Positions 37,536-50,866 are shown, counted from the stretch's first letter. The stretch: 64,000 nucleotides of DNA from Physella acuta (GCF_028476545.1 NW_026733059.1:36001-100000), one strand, 5' to 3'. The notes: generated by a model from the sequence alone, not told the origin. Made by a program: numbers and translations.

Positions 37536-38040
37536 GGCCCTATACATCTTTAGCTAAACAAGGGGCCCAATACATCTTTAGTTAAACAAGGGGCCCAATA
37601 CATCTTTAGTTAAACAAGGGGCCCAATACATCTTTAGCTAAACAAGGGGCCCAATACATCTTTAGTTAAACAAGGGGCCCAATACATCTTTAGTTAAACA
37701 AGGGGCCCAATACATCTTTAGTTAAACAAGGGGCCCAATACATCTTTAGTTAAACAAGGGGCCCAATACATCTTTAGTTAAACAAGGGGCCCAATACATC
37801 TTTAGTTAAACAAGGGGCCCAATACATCTTTAGTTAAACAAGGGGCCCAATACATCTTTAGTTAAACAAGGGGCCCAATACATCTTTAGTTAAACAAGGG
37901 GCCCAATACATCTTTAGTTAAACAAGGGGCCCAATACATCTTTAGTTAAACAAGGGGCCCAATACATCTTTAGTTAAACAAGGGGCCCAATACATCTTTA
38001 GTTAAACAAGGGGCCCAATACATCTTTAGCTAAACAAGGA
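37536..38040. repeat. Highly uniform minisatellite, 28-bp unit, about 18 copies
   Basis: The unit is AATACATCTTTAGTTAAACA plus AGGGGCCC, with a 28-bp period (37562, 37590 and on). The only variants I see are AGCTAAA at the two edges and one near 37636. Each unit holds the palindrome GGGCCC. The near-identity points to recent expansion. Confidence 0.97.
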
Positions 38041-38653
38041 AACATAAAGTTTTCATATCACAATTGTATTAAATTTTTCCAGCGCTACGGCATAAACTAT
38101 TCGATTCTCGAGGTTATAAATCACGACATACCAGCATGAAAGGTTTTCTCATCTATGTTTTCATTATAATGGTGTGGTCAATATCTTATCTATTAATCTA
38201 AATATTCCTTTTGTAATGAGAGTTATCTTGGCGCCATGCTGTCTATCAATTGTAATTTTTTAAACTTTGTTTTAACGTCAATTGTTTAATCTAGCTTTTA
38301 TTTTGTTTAATGCAATACCTTTTGTGGCCGAATATGAAATGTGTACAGAAAACAATGCAACAGCTGGCGTGGTATTGTAAAAAAAAAAATTAAAAATATA
38401 AATCTGTATAAAGCAAATTAAAAAAAAAAACTAATTCACGTTAAATTGTGTAATTTAGCATCTCTACATAAAATTGAATATCCATAAAAGATTCTAAGAA
38501 TTTTTTTAAAAAATTAAATTCACGTTTGTTTTTTTTTAAATCTAATACGTCACAATTAGTTCAAATCTAATTTAACACAGGTATTTTTATTTGCGCAACT
38601 TAACCTCCACTCAATTTTATTCTGTAGCAAAGACATCGACTTAATTAATTTAG
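38041..38653. other. No gene seen
   Basis: AT-rich DNA with A-runs. Nothing was recognised. Confidence 0.5.
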
Positions 38654-38854
38654 TCAGGTCGCCATGTCGTAACGTCTGCTACAGACTGCCTCGGGCCCTT
38701 CTAGTCTTGTGTCACAGGCTGCCAGATAAAATTGCTCGGGTTCTCTGACAATTGCCTGGCATGTCTGACTGTCAGTCAATCTGATTTCACTGCACGTCGC
38801 CGAGAACACCAAAATGTAGGTAATGAAATCTGAGATTCCCCTGCTCCTAAACAA
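38654..38854 (-). CDS. Hypothetical short ORF with signal-peptide-like start
   Basis: A 66-codon frame in a stretch with more balanced base composition than its surroundings. The first 20 or so residues contain a hydrophobic run (FITYILVFSATC) that could act as a signal peptide. The remainder is acidic and holds three further cysteines (TC, AC and VC). I recognise no family. It could be an exon, a small secreted peptide or chance. I see no promoter, splice or polyadenylation evidence, and no neighbour that suggests a function. Confidence 0.18.
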   Translation of the reverse strand: MFRSRGISDFITYILVFSATCSEIRLTDSQTCQAIVREPEQFYLAACDTRLEGPEAVCSRRYDMAT

Positions 38855-39008
38855 GTGTCAAAACCCAAAAAGAGGCTAGTTAGTTTATGTTTGTAGTGGT
38901 TGCCCTTTGCTCTTCAAGTGTTCTTATTAGTGACCGGGTGGGAGTGCCTCTTTTTATACGTATTGGCTTAATATTATAAAATAATTATTTCTAATGGAAC
39001 CTTAAAGC

Positions 39009-39016
39009 ATATATAT

Positions 39017-39079
<63 letters not shown>

Positions 39080-39161
39080 TATATATATATCATATATATA
39101 TCATATATATATATATCATATATATATATATCATATATATATATCATATATATATATATAT

Positions 39162-39228
<67 letters not shown>

Positions 39229-39239
39229 TATATATATAT

Positions 39240-39304
<65 letters not shown>

Positions 39305-39355
39305 TATATATATATATATATATATCATATATCATATATATATATATATATCATA

Positions 39356-39401
<46 letters not shown>

Positions 39402-39402
39402 C
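39009..39402. repeat. (TA)n with periodic ATATCATATA breaks
   Basis: (TA)n tracts punctuated by TATCATATA at variable spacing. The design parallels the array at 11772-12250 but the CAT motif sits in a different phase. Confidence 0.97.
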
Positions 39403-39899
39403 CATTTCTTACAATAACTAGACTTATGACTCCCTAAAATTTACGATCCCTCTAAAAAGCATGACAGCGGCGCTTGCCTACTGTCTATGAGCCGCGACCC
39501 CATGTCGTGGGCCATAAATTACCCCGAGCATATCGGCCTTACATCAACCAGCTTATTGTTTCTACCTGCCCCGAGAACGTGCAATTAATTAACCAGCCAC
39601 TGATCAGTCGATAGCCCGTCTCCGTTACAATAGAGATCGATCGTTCGTCGCTGCGATTCAATTTAAAGTTTGTAAATGTTTTATCGGCTGGCGGCTGACT
39701 GCTGTGAGGATGTATGTGGCGGTAGGTGCATTTTACACAATTGGGATATTGTAACTTTTTCTTTCATATTCATTCTTCTACTTCGTTCTTGTTACTTTAC
39801 TCAAAGAACTGTGTCTATTTAAGTAATGTAACAGTTCTTAGTTGTAATCTTGGACGATATTTCCCCTAACATAATTAAGTATACGTGTCAACTGGTTAT
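39403..39899. other. No gene seen
   Basis: Unique-looking DNA with balanced composition near 39440-39720. Nothing was recognised. Confidence 0.45.
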
Positions 39900-40116
39900 G
39901 CGCCATATACGCCGTTGACTCGGATTTCAGCCTGCTTTTATTTTTGGATTCGCTTCCATAGCCTTTGTCCACCCAAGAACTAACTACAAGGCAGCAGATG
40001 TTTGATTTTGGAGTTGTCTCTCCTAAATGGATTGCTGTCCACAGCTAACGAGTCTCATCTAACCGGGGTTCAAACTGAGCAACCATGAGCTTTACCGACC
40101 CGACCATGCCGACCGC
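39900..40116 (-). mobile_element. tRNA-like SINE, family 2, copy 2
   Basis: Matches 16166-16386 through GACTCGGATTTCAGCCTGCT, CATAGCCTTTGTCCA and CAACCATGAGCTTTA. On the minus strand the head has TGGTCGGGTCG (A-box-like) and GTTTGAACCCC (B-box-like). Divergence from copy 1 is moderate, so the two are independent insertions. Confidence 0.65.
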
Positions 40117-41998
40117 CATATCGATACCTTCTGACATTCTAAAACATTTTTGCCTCATGACTATATATTTTTTCTATTAAAAACACTTGGGTATTTCTAT
40201 AAATGAGACGACTTTACAGTAAAATATTCAACTCGAAGTTATATAAATCCAATTTTAAATCACTCAAAAGACTGTATACTTTCTGAACCTTTGGCCCATG
40301 AGCTTAGTTTAAAACTTTAGTTAGCCCTGTCACCTGAGACAGCGACCGTCCCCTGACGGTACCCAATTGTTGTCGTTTGATTGTTGTTTACATAGACTGT
40401 ACTCTTGATGTCCTTTCCCATGCCAAGTTTTTCTGTCTCTATTTTGTCACGGGTTTGAATGCCTATTTTCCTGATACATACACAAACCTAACGCCATTGT
40501 GGAGTACGCGTCAAGTGGAGAGTCGGTCAACACATCTTTTGAAGTTAGCTAAACAAAAATATGCAATAATTAAATACATGCAAAAACGTTTTCTATAAAT
40601 TATATAGCTAACAACTTTATTGAAATAGCCAACAAACGAAGCCGTATTCAATCTAGCATTGGATGGAAGCTTTGGTATATAATCTCTAACTTTCTTCTAT
40701 TGTTACGGCATTCACGATGACTCATTCGATAGAAAAATACTAGCAAAATTGCCCGTGTTTAAACGGAAGATAAATAATTCACTTACTTATATACTATTTT
40801 TTACTGGATAAAATATCTTTACATAATTAAAGGTAAAATTCATCCGTGAACGTAAAAGGTTCACAAAGTAAAATAAATGAACGTTGTGGTATCTACCTCG
40901 CTACACGGACTAGGGAACAAGAGTACAACCTAGTGCTGGTTCCTGACCAAACCTCGATCAATAATTCACAGACACATCTCACCCATCAAACTTTTTTTTT
41001 CGTTTTTTTTTTCTTAAAGACCCGCATTTCAATTCCAACGGCAGCTCAATTCCAAAGGCATTTCAATTCCAACGACTAAAATATTTTTTTATCGCTGAAT
41101 TATTTCTACGCAACAATTCATTCCCCGTTGTATTCCCCTCTGTTTATACTGTGAGAGCTATTTATATCTTAACCTTAGCCTCGGTTTGACATTTCTAATT
41201 ATAACACTAATATTTACCAGCGTAACTGTGGTATTTACTCTTTGCCCCTATCGAGGGGTGGGGGGGGGGGGGGGAAAGAGAGACCCTTCAAATATTTTCG
41301 TTTTCATTTTATCAAGTTTCTCAAACACACACATCCATCGTTACATCATCAATCCCTATTCCCTCCTCATACCCCACCCCAACCCCCGCCCCCCCCCCCC
41401 CTTCCGATGCCTCTATCATTGATTATGTTGGCCGAAGCTTGCCACACAACATTGATTCCACTTGGCTGGATTCGTTTGTCCGAAATATTTGGAACCGAAC
41501 ATAAAACAAATTTATAGATTATAAAGCGTATCGATTCTGAACATTTGGAATATCGTGAATGGAAACAAATAGTCGTAAATTGTGAGTCAGCCGACAGTTT
41601 ATATTGAATTATTATATTTTTCACGACATACATTAATTAAATTGTTGAAGGATTTCTCACAAAGTAATGTTGGGTTGTTTTAAATGAAAGAGGTGTTTTG
41701 GAAAGAATCTGACGAATTGGTCTACACTAGATGCACTGTTGAATTAAGTCGTGATACTCAAGTTAGTAATAAAACTGGTAGTGTTAGTATCCTGACTAAT
41801 TCAAAACAATGACAGGTACAATGGACGTTTCGACCCAAAGTCTTCGTCAGCACGCCCCCGAAACATCACGTCCTTGTAAACACACGTCGTCTGATTCGGA
41901 TATCGTGGTTTTTAGACATAGAGTTTTCACTAGTCGAGCTAAGTCCAAAATTATGTTACTGCTTTTCGTTTTGTTACCACTTGCGTAAACCTGACTGC
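40117..41998. other. No gene seen; GAAACGTC motif and G/C runs
   Basis: A G-run at about 41259-41274 and a C-run at about 41387-41401. GGACGTTTCGACCCAAAGTC then TTCGTCAGC at about 41823-41851 is the reverse of the motif near 29609. Frames of 70-90 codons have no recognisable motif. Confidence 0.45.
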
Positions 41999-42235
41999 CA
42001 GTGGCGTAGGCAGGGGGGGTTAGGGGGTCATAACCCCCCCCCCCATAGACCCCTCGGTATATACATAAAAAGTATGTAGGGGATGCTAATCGAAAGTTTG
42101 AGGAGGGAGGTGCAAATCGAAAGTTTGAGGTAGGGGTGCAAATCGAAAGTGAGGGGGGGTGCAAATCGAAAGTTTGTTCCCGGGTAAAAATTGGAACCCT
42201 CCCCCTCCCTTGAGACGATCCTGGCTACGCCACTG
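41999..42235. mobile_element. Intact-ended hAT MITE with internal tandem array
   Basis: Begins CAGTGGCGTAGGCAGG and ends CCTGGCTACGCCACTG. A perfect 8-bp duplication, CTGACTGC, lies at 41991-41998 and 42236-42243. The internal part carries about four units of TGCAAATCGAAAGTTTGAG (42085-42175) and a CCCGGG-containing right part, as in 7247-7507. At 237 bp it has no coding capacity, so it was moved by a transposase made elsewhere. Confidence 0.9.
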
Positions 42236-42243
42236 CTGACTGC

Positions 42244-43769
42244 AGCTAACATTTTAAATGATACAAATGTTGTATGCAGACTTAAGCCTGCCTGGTTAAT
42301 TAAGTGCTTTAATTAACACGAGCAAGCTAACTTTCTAAGAGTTAAAGCTATGAGCCTATGATATAAATATATTTTGTTTTCAGTTTAAATGTACATCGTC
42401 TTTATATAAGCCTTTAAAAGTTTACACTTCTTTAACGCAAATAATTTGTCTGTAGAATGACATAAGGAATTTAGTGCAAAGTTATATTAATGTTTCTAAA
42501 TATATTTCAATATTGAAATTTATTTTTTATGCTTTAGATAGATTAGATATATATCCGTTGGTTTTAGTTTTACTTGTATTGCACTATCCTGAATATGAAG
42601 CTAGAAGGTGCTTAACATCTTCATATACCCGTTTGTCTTTCTGTTTTCATCTAAAGCTGGTTAAATAATATTACGTTATAAAAAATGGCCATAGCCTTCT
42701 TAGAATATTCATCTAAATCAATCCATAGGACGTTATTCCCATCTTTGTTGATAAGGAAGCAGATTTTTTTTATAACATGTGAAGGGGCTGACTGACATTT
42801 TGGTTAAGGAAAAAGCAAAAGATCGTCATGGATTTTCAGATTGTTTTTATTTATTCTATCTTTATTTTATGTTTATTTTTTTTTTCTTCTAGCTTGTATC
42901 AAGGGAGAGTATTCTCAGGTTTTTCAACCTCGTCAGAATTTATAAACAATAATCAGAGTTGAGAAGTCAAATCTTGTTTTATTACATTAAAACCATACGG
43001 GATGTAATGCGGTGGATTAAAAAAGCGCTAAATCCTTCTGAACGTAACACCAATGCACACAAAATACACACCGTGTGCATGTTTGATGACCAGCCTCTGT
43101 TACACAGATAACCCTTGTATTATCACTGACCATAATTTAACCATCCATAACTTTATTCTCTCCCCTAATGTGATCAACAGCGTCAATTATGTGATCACGC
43201 CCCCCTTCCCCCCTTTATGCTCAAATATTCTAAATGAATGGTGCTGCCAGCTAATGGCCAATCAAGTAACACGATATGCTAACTCTCTCTCCGATTGTGT
43301 TAGGATGACGCAAGGGTCTGTTTTGGTTTGGTTAAGACGGGGTTGCCTCCCTTGGGAGGGCTGAAGTGAATTGGCCGAGTTGAGAGATTTCTCGTCTGCT
43401 GTGGGTGGTCTTGCTTTTGGTCTCAGTTGTGATGGCCCCTGGTCCCAACTCTGGTCTCAGCTGTGGTGATCCTAACAGGTCTCAGGTGTGGTCTCAGTTT
43501 TGCTGGTCCCAACTCCGCTCTCAACTGTGGTCTCAGGTTTGATAGCTCTAGATTCTGATACGGAGCAATCGATAGGTTTTATTGCCTTCTTTTATTCATT
43601 ACAAACTGTTAAATGGCGCCGTAAAATGCAAATGAATGTTTGGTATTTCAACATTCCACCCACGGTATAATCCAATGTTTGGTGTTGCAGACTATTTGGT
43701 GGCCCTATGTTCGAGTTGTTCGTTTGTATAGCGTCACAATTATTTTAATCGAACCTAAGGCGTGTGAAG
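42244..43769. other. No gene seen
   Basis: AT-rich DNA. A 103-codon frame at 43053-43364 has no recognisable motif. A weak CTCAGYTGTGGT repeat lies around 43420-43530. Confidence 0.45.
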
Positions 43770-44145
43770 TTCTGATACACTCACGGTATAAGATTTTTGG
43801 GAGATACTAATGATATAATACTTTTTGTAGACACTAATGATATAAGACTTTTGGCAGACACTAATTATATAACACTTTAGGTAGACACTAATTATAAAAG
43901 ACTTTTGAGAGATGCTAATAGTACAAGACACTTAGAAGACACCACTAGTATCAAAAATTTAAGAGACACTAGTAATATAAGACTTTTGGGAGACCCTAAT
44001 GATATTAGACTTTTGGGAGATGCTAATGCTATAAGACATTTGGGAGACACTAATTATATAAGACTTTAGGATAGGCACCACTAACGTAAAACATTTTGGA
44101 GACAATGCTGATGTAAGACTTACAGTACGACTCTAATAATTTAAG
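43770..44145. repeat. Degenerate minisatellite, about 28-bp unit
   Basis: Units built on GACACTAATGATATAAGACT plus TTTGGGA recur about 13 times with heavy drift. Confidence 0.8.
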
Positions 44146-44279
44146 AATGTTGCTGTTTATTCGAGTATAAACAAAGATGAGCGGGGGACCGATGTAAAAG
44201 AAATGGCCAGATAATTTTTTTTACAAATCAAACTGGTGCCAGTATGGAGCTGTGATCTCGCGTTTTGTAGACGGGTCTA

Positions 44280-44575
44280 GGACTTTACCCCCCCCCCCTC
44301 CCCCCCCCCCCCTTTTCGTCAATTACCCCCTCCCCCACTCAGGTTCATTACCCTCCAGTCTATTACCCCAGTGGGTAATTACCCACCTCCCATGTTGAAG
44401 AACCCTGACCCGAACCCCAACCACAAACCTATATCTAACCCTAACCCCAACATCAGTCGTAACCCTAATTCTAAACCTACATTTAACCCTAAACGGACAC
44501 TAACCCTGTACCTAACACTAGCACTAACCCTATCTGTAACTTTTCCCTAACTGGGCGGGGGGGGGGGGGGGGGGG
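44280..44575. repeat. C-runs and degenerate CCCTAA-like repeats
   Basis: C-runs at about 44289-44312, a CCCTAACC-rich degenerate stretch at about 44400-44550 and a run of about 20 G at 44557-44576. The CCCTAA words are irregular, so this is not a clean interstitial telomere. Confidence 0.6.
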
Positions 44576-44944
44576 GTAATGTCATCTGAGCCCAGGAGAC
44601 ACTGTTTTCACGTCGACTTTTTTCCTTAACTCGGCGATAAAAAACCGTGTTTGTCTATAAGACTCTTATCTGAATGGAGAGTTCGGTACATTACTTTATT
44701 TCGTTTTTTTTTAAAGTATAGCCAATCAGCGAAATGTGTTCGTTTAACTAAAGTTCATATTTTTTAAAGTTTTATACACAGTTCGTTTAACGAACAGAGG
44801 TTTGGTGACTCTTACTTCTTCGACGGCAGGCGATGATGAAAGGGAGAGCGACCGACTGCTAACACAGAGGTCTAAAGTTCGGATCCCGTAGAACGTAACT
44901 GAGTTTTGGTGGGTGTCTGATTCAAGTTTTTAAATACATATCTT
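44576..44944. other. No gene seen
   Basis: AT-rich spacer. Nothing was recognised. Confidence 0.5.
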
Positions 44945-47565
44945 CTAGAATGTGATCATGGACAAATTGTTCAAAATATCTGGACGCTAGAATGTGATCA
45001 TGAGCCAATTGTTTAAAATATATGGACGCTAGAATGTGATCATTGACAAATTGTTTAAAATATCTGAACGCTAGAATGTGATCATGAGCCAATTGTTTAA
45101 AATATATGGACGCTAGAATGTGATCATTGACAAATTGTTTAAAATATCTGAACGCTAGAATGTGATCATGAGCCAATTGTTTAAAATATATGGACGCTAG
45201 AATGTGATCATTGACAAATTGTTTAAAATATCTGAACGCTAGAATGTGATCATGAGCCAATTGTTTAAAATATATGGACACTAGAATGTGATCATTGACA
45301 AATTGTTCAAAATATCTGGACGCTAGAATGTGATCATGAGCCAATTGTTTAAAATATCTGAACGCTAGAATGTGATCATGAGCCAATTGTTTAAAATATA
45401 TGGACGCTAGAATGTGATCATTGACAAATTGTTTAAAATATCTGAACGCTAGAATGTGATCATGAGCCAATTGTTTAAAATATATGGACGCTAGAATGTG
45501 ATCATTGACAAATTGTTTAAAATATCTGAACGCTAGAATGTGATCATGAGCCAATTGTTTAAAATATATGGACGCTAGAATGTGATCATGAGCCAATTGT
45601 TTAAAATATATGGACGCTAGAATGTGATCATGAGCCAATTGTTTAAAATATATGGACGCTAGAATGTGATCATTGACAAATTGTTTAAAATATCTGAACG
45701 CTAGAATGTGATCATGAGCCAATTGTTTAAAATATATGGACGCTAGAATGTGATCATGAGCCAATTGTTTAAAATATATGGACGCTAGAATGTGATCATG
45801 AGCCAATTGTTTAAAATATATGGACGCTAGAATGTGATCATTGACAAATTGTTTAAAATATATGGACGCTAGAATGTGATCATGAGCCAATTGTTTAAAA
45901 TATATGGACGCTAGAATGTGATCATGAGCCAATTGTTTAAAATATATGGACGCTAGAATGTGATCATTGACAAATTGTTTAAAATATCTGAACGCTAGAA
46001 TGTGATCATGAGCCAATTGTTTAAAATATATGGACGCTAGAATGTGATCATGAGCCAATTGTTTAAAATATATGGACGCTAGAATGTGATCATGAGCCAA
46101 TTGTTTAAAATATATGGACGCTAGAATGTGATCATTGACAAATTGTTTAAAATATATGGACGCTAGAATGTGATCATGAGCCAATTGTTTAAAATATATG
46201 GACGCTAGAATGTGATCATTGACAAATTGTTTAAAATATATGGACGCTAGAATGTGATCATGAGCCAATTGTTTAAAATATATGGACGCTAGAATGTGAT
46301 CATGAGCCAATTGTTTAAAATATATGGACGCTAGAATGTGATCATGAGCCAATTGTTTAAAATATATGGACGCTAGAATGTGATCATGAGCCAATTGTTT
46401 AAAATATATGGACGCTAGAATGTGATCATGAGCCAATTGTTTAAAATATATGGACGCTAGAATGTGATCATGAGCCAATTGTTTAAAATATCTGAACGCT
46501 AGAATGTGATCATTGACAAATTGTTTAAAATATATGGACGCTAGAATGTGATCATGAGCCAATTGTTTAAAATATATGGACGCTAGAATGTGATCATTGA
46601 CAAATTGTTTAAAATATATGGACGCTAGAATGTGATCATGAGCCAATTGTTTAAAATATATGGACGCTAGAATGTGATCATGAGCCAATTGTTTAAAATA
46701 TATGGACGCTAGAATGTGATCATGAGCCAATTGTTTAAAATATATGGACGCTAGAATGTGATCATGAGCCAATTGTTTAAAATATATGGACGCTAGAATG
46801 TGATCATGAGCCAATTGTTTAAAATATATGGACGCTAGAATGTGATCATGAGCCAATTGTTTAAAATATATGGACGCTAGAATGTGATCATGAGCCAATT
46901 GTTTAAAATATATGGACGCTAGAATGTGATCATGAGCCAATTGTTTAAAATATATGGACGCTAGAATGTGATCATTGACAAATTGTTTAAAATATATGGA
47001 CGCTAGAATGTGATCATGAGCCAATTGTTTAAAATATATGGACGCTAGAATGTGATCATGAGCCAATTGTTTAAAATATATGGACGCTAGAATGTGATCA
47101 TGAGCCAATTGTTTAAAATATATGGACGCTAGAATGTGATCATGAGCCAATTGTTTAAAATATATGGACGCTAGAATGTGATCATTGACAAATTGTTTAA
47201 AATATATGGACGCTAGAATGTGATCATTGACAAATTGTTTAAAATATATGGACGCTAGAATGTGATCATGAGCCAATTGTTTAAAATATATGGACGCTAG
47301 AATGTGATCATGAGCCAATTGTTTAAAATATATGGACGCTAGAATGTGATCATGAGCCAATTGTTTAAAATATATGGACGCTAGAATGTGATCATGAGCC
47401 AATTGTTTAAAATATATGGACGCTAGAATGTGATCATGAGCCAATTGTTTAAAATATATGGACGCTAGAATGTGATCATGAGCCAATTGTTTAAAATATA
47501 TGGACGCTAGAATGTGATCATGAGCCAATTGTTTAAAATATATGGACGCTAGAATGTGATCATGG
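44945..47565. repeat. Satellite-like array, 42-bp unit, about 62 copies
   Basis: The unit is AATGTGATCATGAGCCAATT followed by GTTTAAAATATATGGACGCTAG. Two block variants occur: ATGAGCC versus TTGACAA, and ATATGG versus ATCTGA. From about 44987 to 45290 the two forms alternate strictly, giving an 84-bp dimer unit. To the right, runs of the first form dominate. Because 42 is a multiple of three, the minus strand keeps one frame open for 951 codons (44922-47777), with a 14-residue repeat HDHILASIYFKQLA. The start of that frame runs through a separate 15-bp array (MRGQV repeats) and a proline run from a G-tract. I judge it non-coding but cannot exclude a repeat protein. Confidence 0.95.
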
Positions 47566-47639
47566 ACCCGGCCCTGTGACGCAACACTTGTTCTGAATTC
47601 TTCAGTAAGGGTGGGGGAGGGGGGGGGGGGGCTGGTGGT

Positions 47640-47945
47640 TTTGTTGCTTGACATTGCTTGCCTTAACTGATCTCTCATAACCTCATCTCTCTTGATTTGA
47701 TCTTTTATGACCTGACTCTCCTGACCTCTCATGACCTGACCTCTCATGACCTGACCTCTCATGACCTGACCTCTCATGACCCAACCTCATGACCTGACCT
47801 CTCATGACCTGACCTCTCATGACCCAACCTAATGACCTAATATCTCATGACCTGACCTCTTATGACCTGACTCTCATGACCTAATATCTCATGACCTGAC
47901 TCTCATGACCTAGCCTCATGACCTATCTCCCATGACCTGCTCTTT
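47640..47945. repeat. Minisatellite, about 15-bp unit CATGACCTGACCTCT
   Basis: About 18 copies, uniform in the centre and degenerate at both ends (TAATATCT, TAGCCT variants). Confidence 0.9.
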
Positions 47946-48667
47946 TAACTTAGGAGTCTGCTCTCAACAACCAGACTCTACTAAGAGTCCATCTAATTAT
48001 TTTTTGTAATGTAAGTAATTAAAGTAAGGAAACATGAACACATTGCCGGTGTCTATAAAAAAACGCTCTATGTATTTCTACCCGGACTTCCACCCAGGGT
48101 TATATAGGTTAGGTGTGCTGTGTGGTCGATTGATAGAACTAAAGTAATATCCAGAATTTAAAAGGCATGCTTGGTTCAAATCCTTAAGATGACTGTTGAC
48201 TCTACTTGGCATTATATCGGCAACTATAATATCTTCTAGGGAACAATCACTTCATCACATGGAATCTACTTCCCCTGCTTAATCGACCGGCATAAGCACC
48301 TAACCATAGATTGACCAGGCTAACTGATCCAAGACCAGCAGTTTGTGTGGACTATTAGGTCAAATGCGCCACTTCTCTCTTGCGAAGATGCCTTTTATGT
48401 GAGCACAACTAAAGATTTTTTGTCCCAAATGAAAAGGGGCGGGGTGGGGTGCTGCCAATGATCAAAGACTGCTGCTCCCCTAATGAGGGCGAGGAGGGGA
48501 GGAAGGGGGGCGCTGGCGGCGGTGGATGTATCGATTACCTCCCCGTGTACGTGGGACTCGTTAGAGTTTTGTCCCTTCGTTTCATCTCTGGATTGGGCGA
48601 TCTTTGCTTTCACTGGACGTGGGACCTCTTGGCCGTCCGCCTGTAATCGCGTTGTTTCAATCTCATC
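47946..48667. other. No gene seen
   Basis: Contains a GC-richer patch at 48430-48640 with open frames on both strands and no recognised motif. Confidence 0.45.
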
Positions 48668-49080
48668 AACCGCCTGTGTTACAGTTGTGTTGTATTTTAC
48701 CATAAACCACCTTTGCTGCAGTTGTGTCGTATTTTATAACAAACCACTTTTGCTGTAGTTGTGTCGTATTTCATAACAAACCACTTTTGCTGCAGTTGTG
48801 TCGTATTTTATAACAAACCACTTTTGCTGCAGTTGTGTCGTATTTCATAACAAACCACATTTGCTGCGGTTGTGTCGTATTTCATAACAATCCATATTTG
48901 CTGCAATTGTGTCGTATTTCATAATAAACCACCTTTGCTGCAGTTGTGTCGTATTTCATAACAAACCACCTTTGCTGCGGTTGTGTCATATTTCATAACA
49001 ATCCATATTTGCTGCAATTGTGTCGTATTTCATAATAAACCACCTTTGCTGCAGTTGTGTCGGATTTCATTTTAAAAAAC
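48668..49080. repeat. Minisatellite, 37-bp unit, about 11 copies
   Basis: GTGTCGTATTTCATAACAAA plus CCACTTTTGCTGCAGTT recurs every 37 bp (48724, 48761 and on). A two-unit block (CAATCCATATTTGCTGCAAT) is itself repeated near 48890 and 49000. Confidence 0.92.
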
Positions 49081-49554
49081 ACCTTTGTAGCAGTTGTGTA
49101 GTTTTTTATCATAAACCACCGGTGCTAAAACTGTCTCATATTTTACCATAAGCCAAAGGTATTTTTTTTTTTTTATTTTTTTTTTAAATCACCTTTACTG
49201 TAACATTATACTTACTTAAACCACCAAAGCTGATCGTGTTGTATTTCACCATACTAGAAAAACAAAAAGTTTGGACGATAGACTATAGTTTTATCTCACC
49301 TACTTAAATTTACTTTACCCAGTTCATTAATCAGTAGTTGTCATAGACGGTCGTTATTTATGAATTCTACACTTTCATCGGATTTTAATGTTATAAAATT
49401 AAATATACGGCCGTCTTATTAATTTATTAACCTCATGTTTTTTTTTTAATTTACCCTACGTCTAGCCTCTATATTATCAGAACATTAATGTCATTATTTC
49501 AAGCCTAGTTTCAATTAATTATCAGGGTATATATGTCATGATTTCAACTCCTCA
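49081..49554. other. No gene seen
   Basis: AT-rich DNA with T-runs. Nothing was recognised. Confidence 0.5.
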
Positions 49555-49669
49555 TCTATAATATAAGCCGTGATAATAAATATATACACTGAAAGAATAT
49601 CCACCCCAATTGCGATGTTCTGAGGTAATATCCATATTAACAGCGTAGCGAAGCACGGGTATTAGCTAG
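49555..49669 (+). mobile_element. Short non-autonomous Helitron
   Basis: Starts TCTATAATATAAGCCGTG, the usual TC-initial Helitron 5' style. It ends GCGAAGCACGGGTATTAGCTAG, with a GC-containing mini-hairpin region about 12 bp before the CTAG terminus. It lies between A (49554) and T (49670), the Helitron target. There is no target duplication and no coding capacity. At 115 bp it is very short, so the 5' boundary is less certain than the 3' end. Confidence 0.55.

Positions 49670-50866
<1,197 letters not shown>

Noticed and set aside
44400-44550. Interstitial telomere
   Set aside because: CCCTAA words are irregular and mixed with other words. The same holds for 55985-56080 and 58155-58430.
44922-47777. 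951-codon minus-strand frame as a real repeat protein
   Set aside because: The frame is explained by a 42-bp tandem unit, and its beginning is another simple array plus a homopolymer. There is no signal peptide, splice site or promoter. Kept as a finding because the frame is unbroken.
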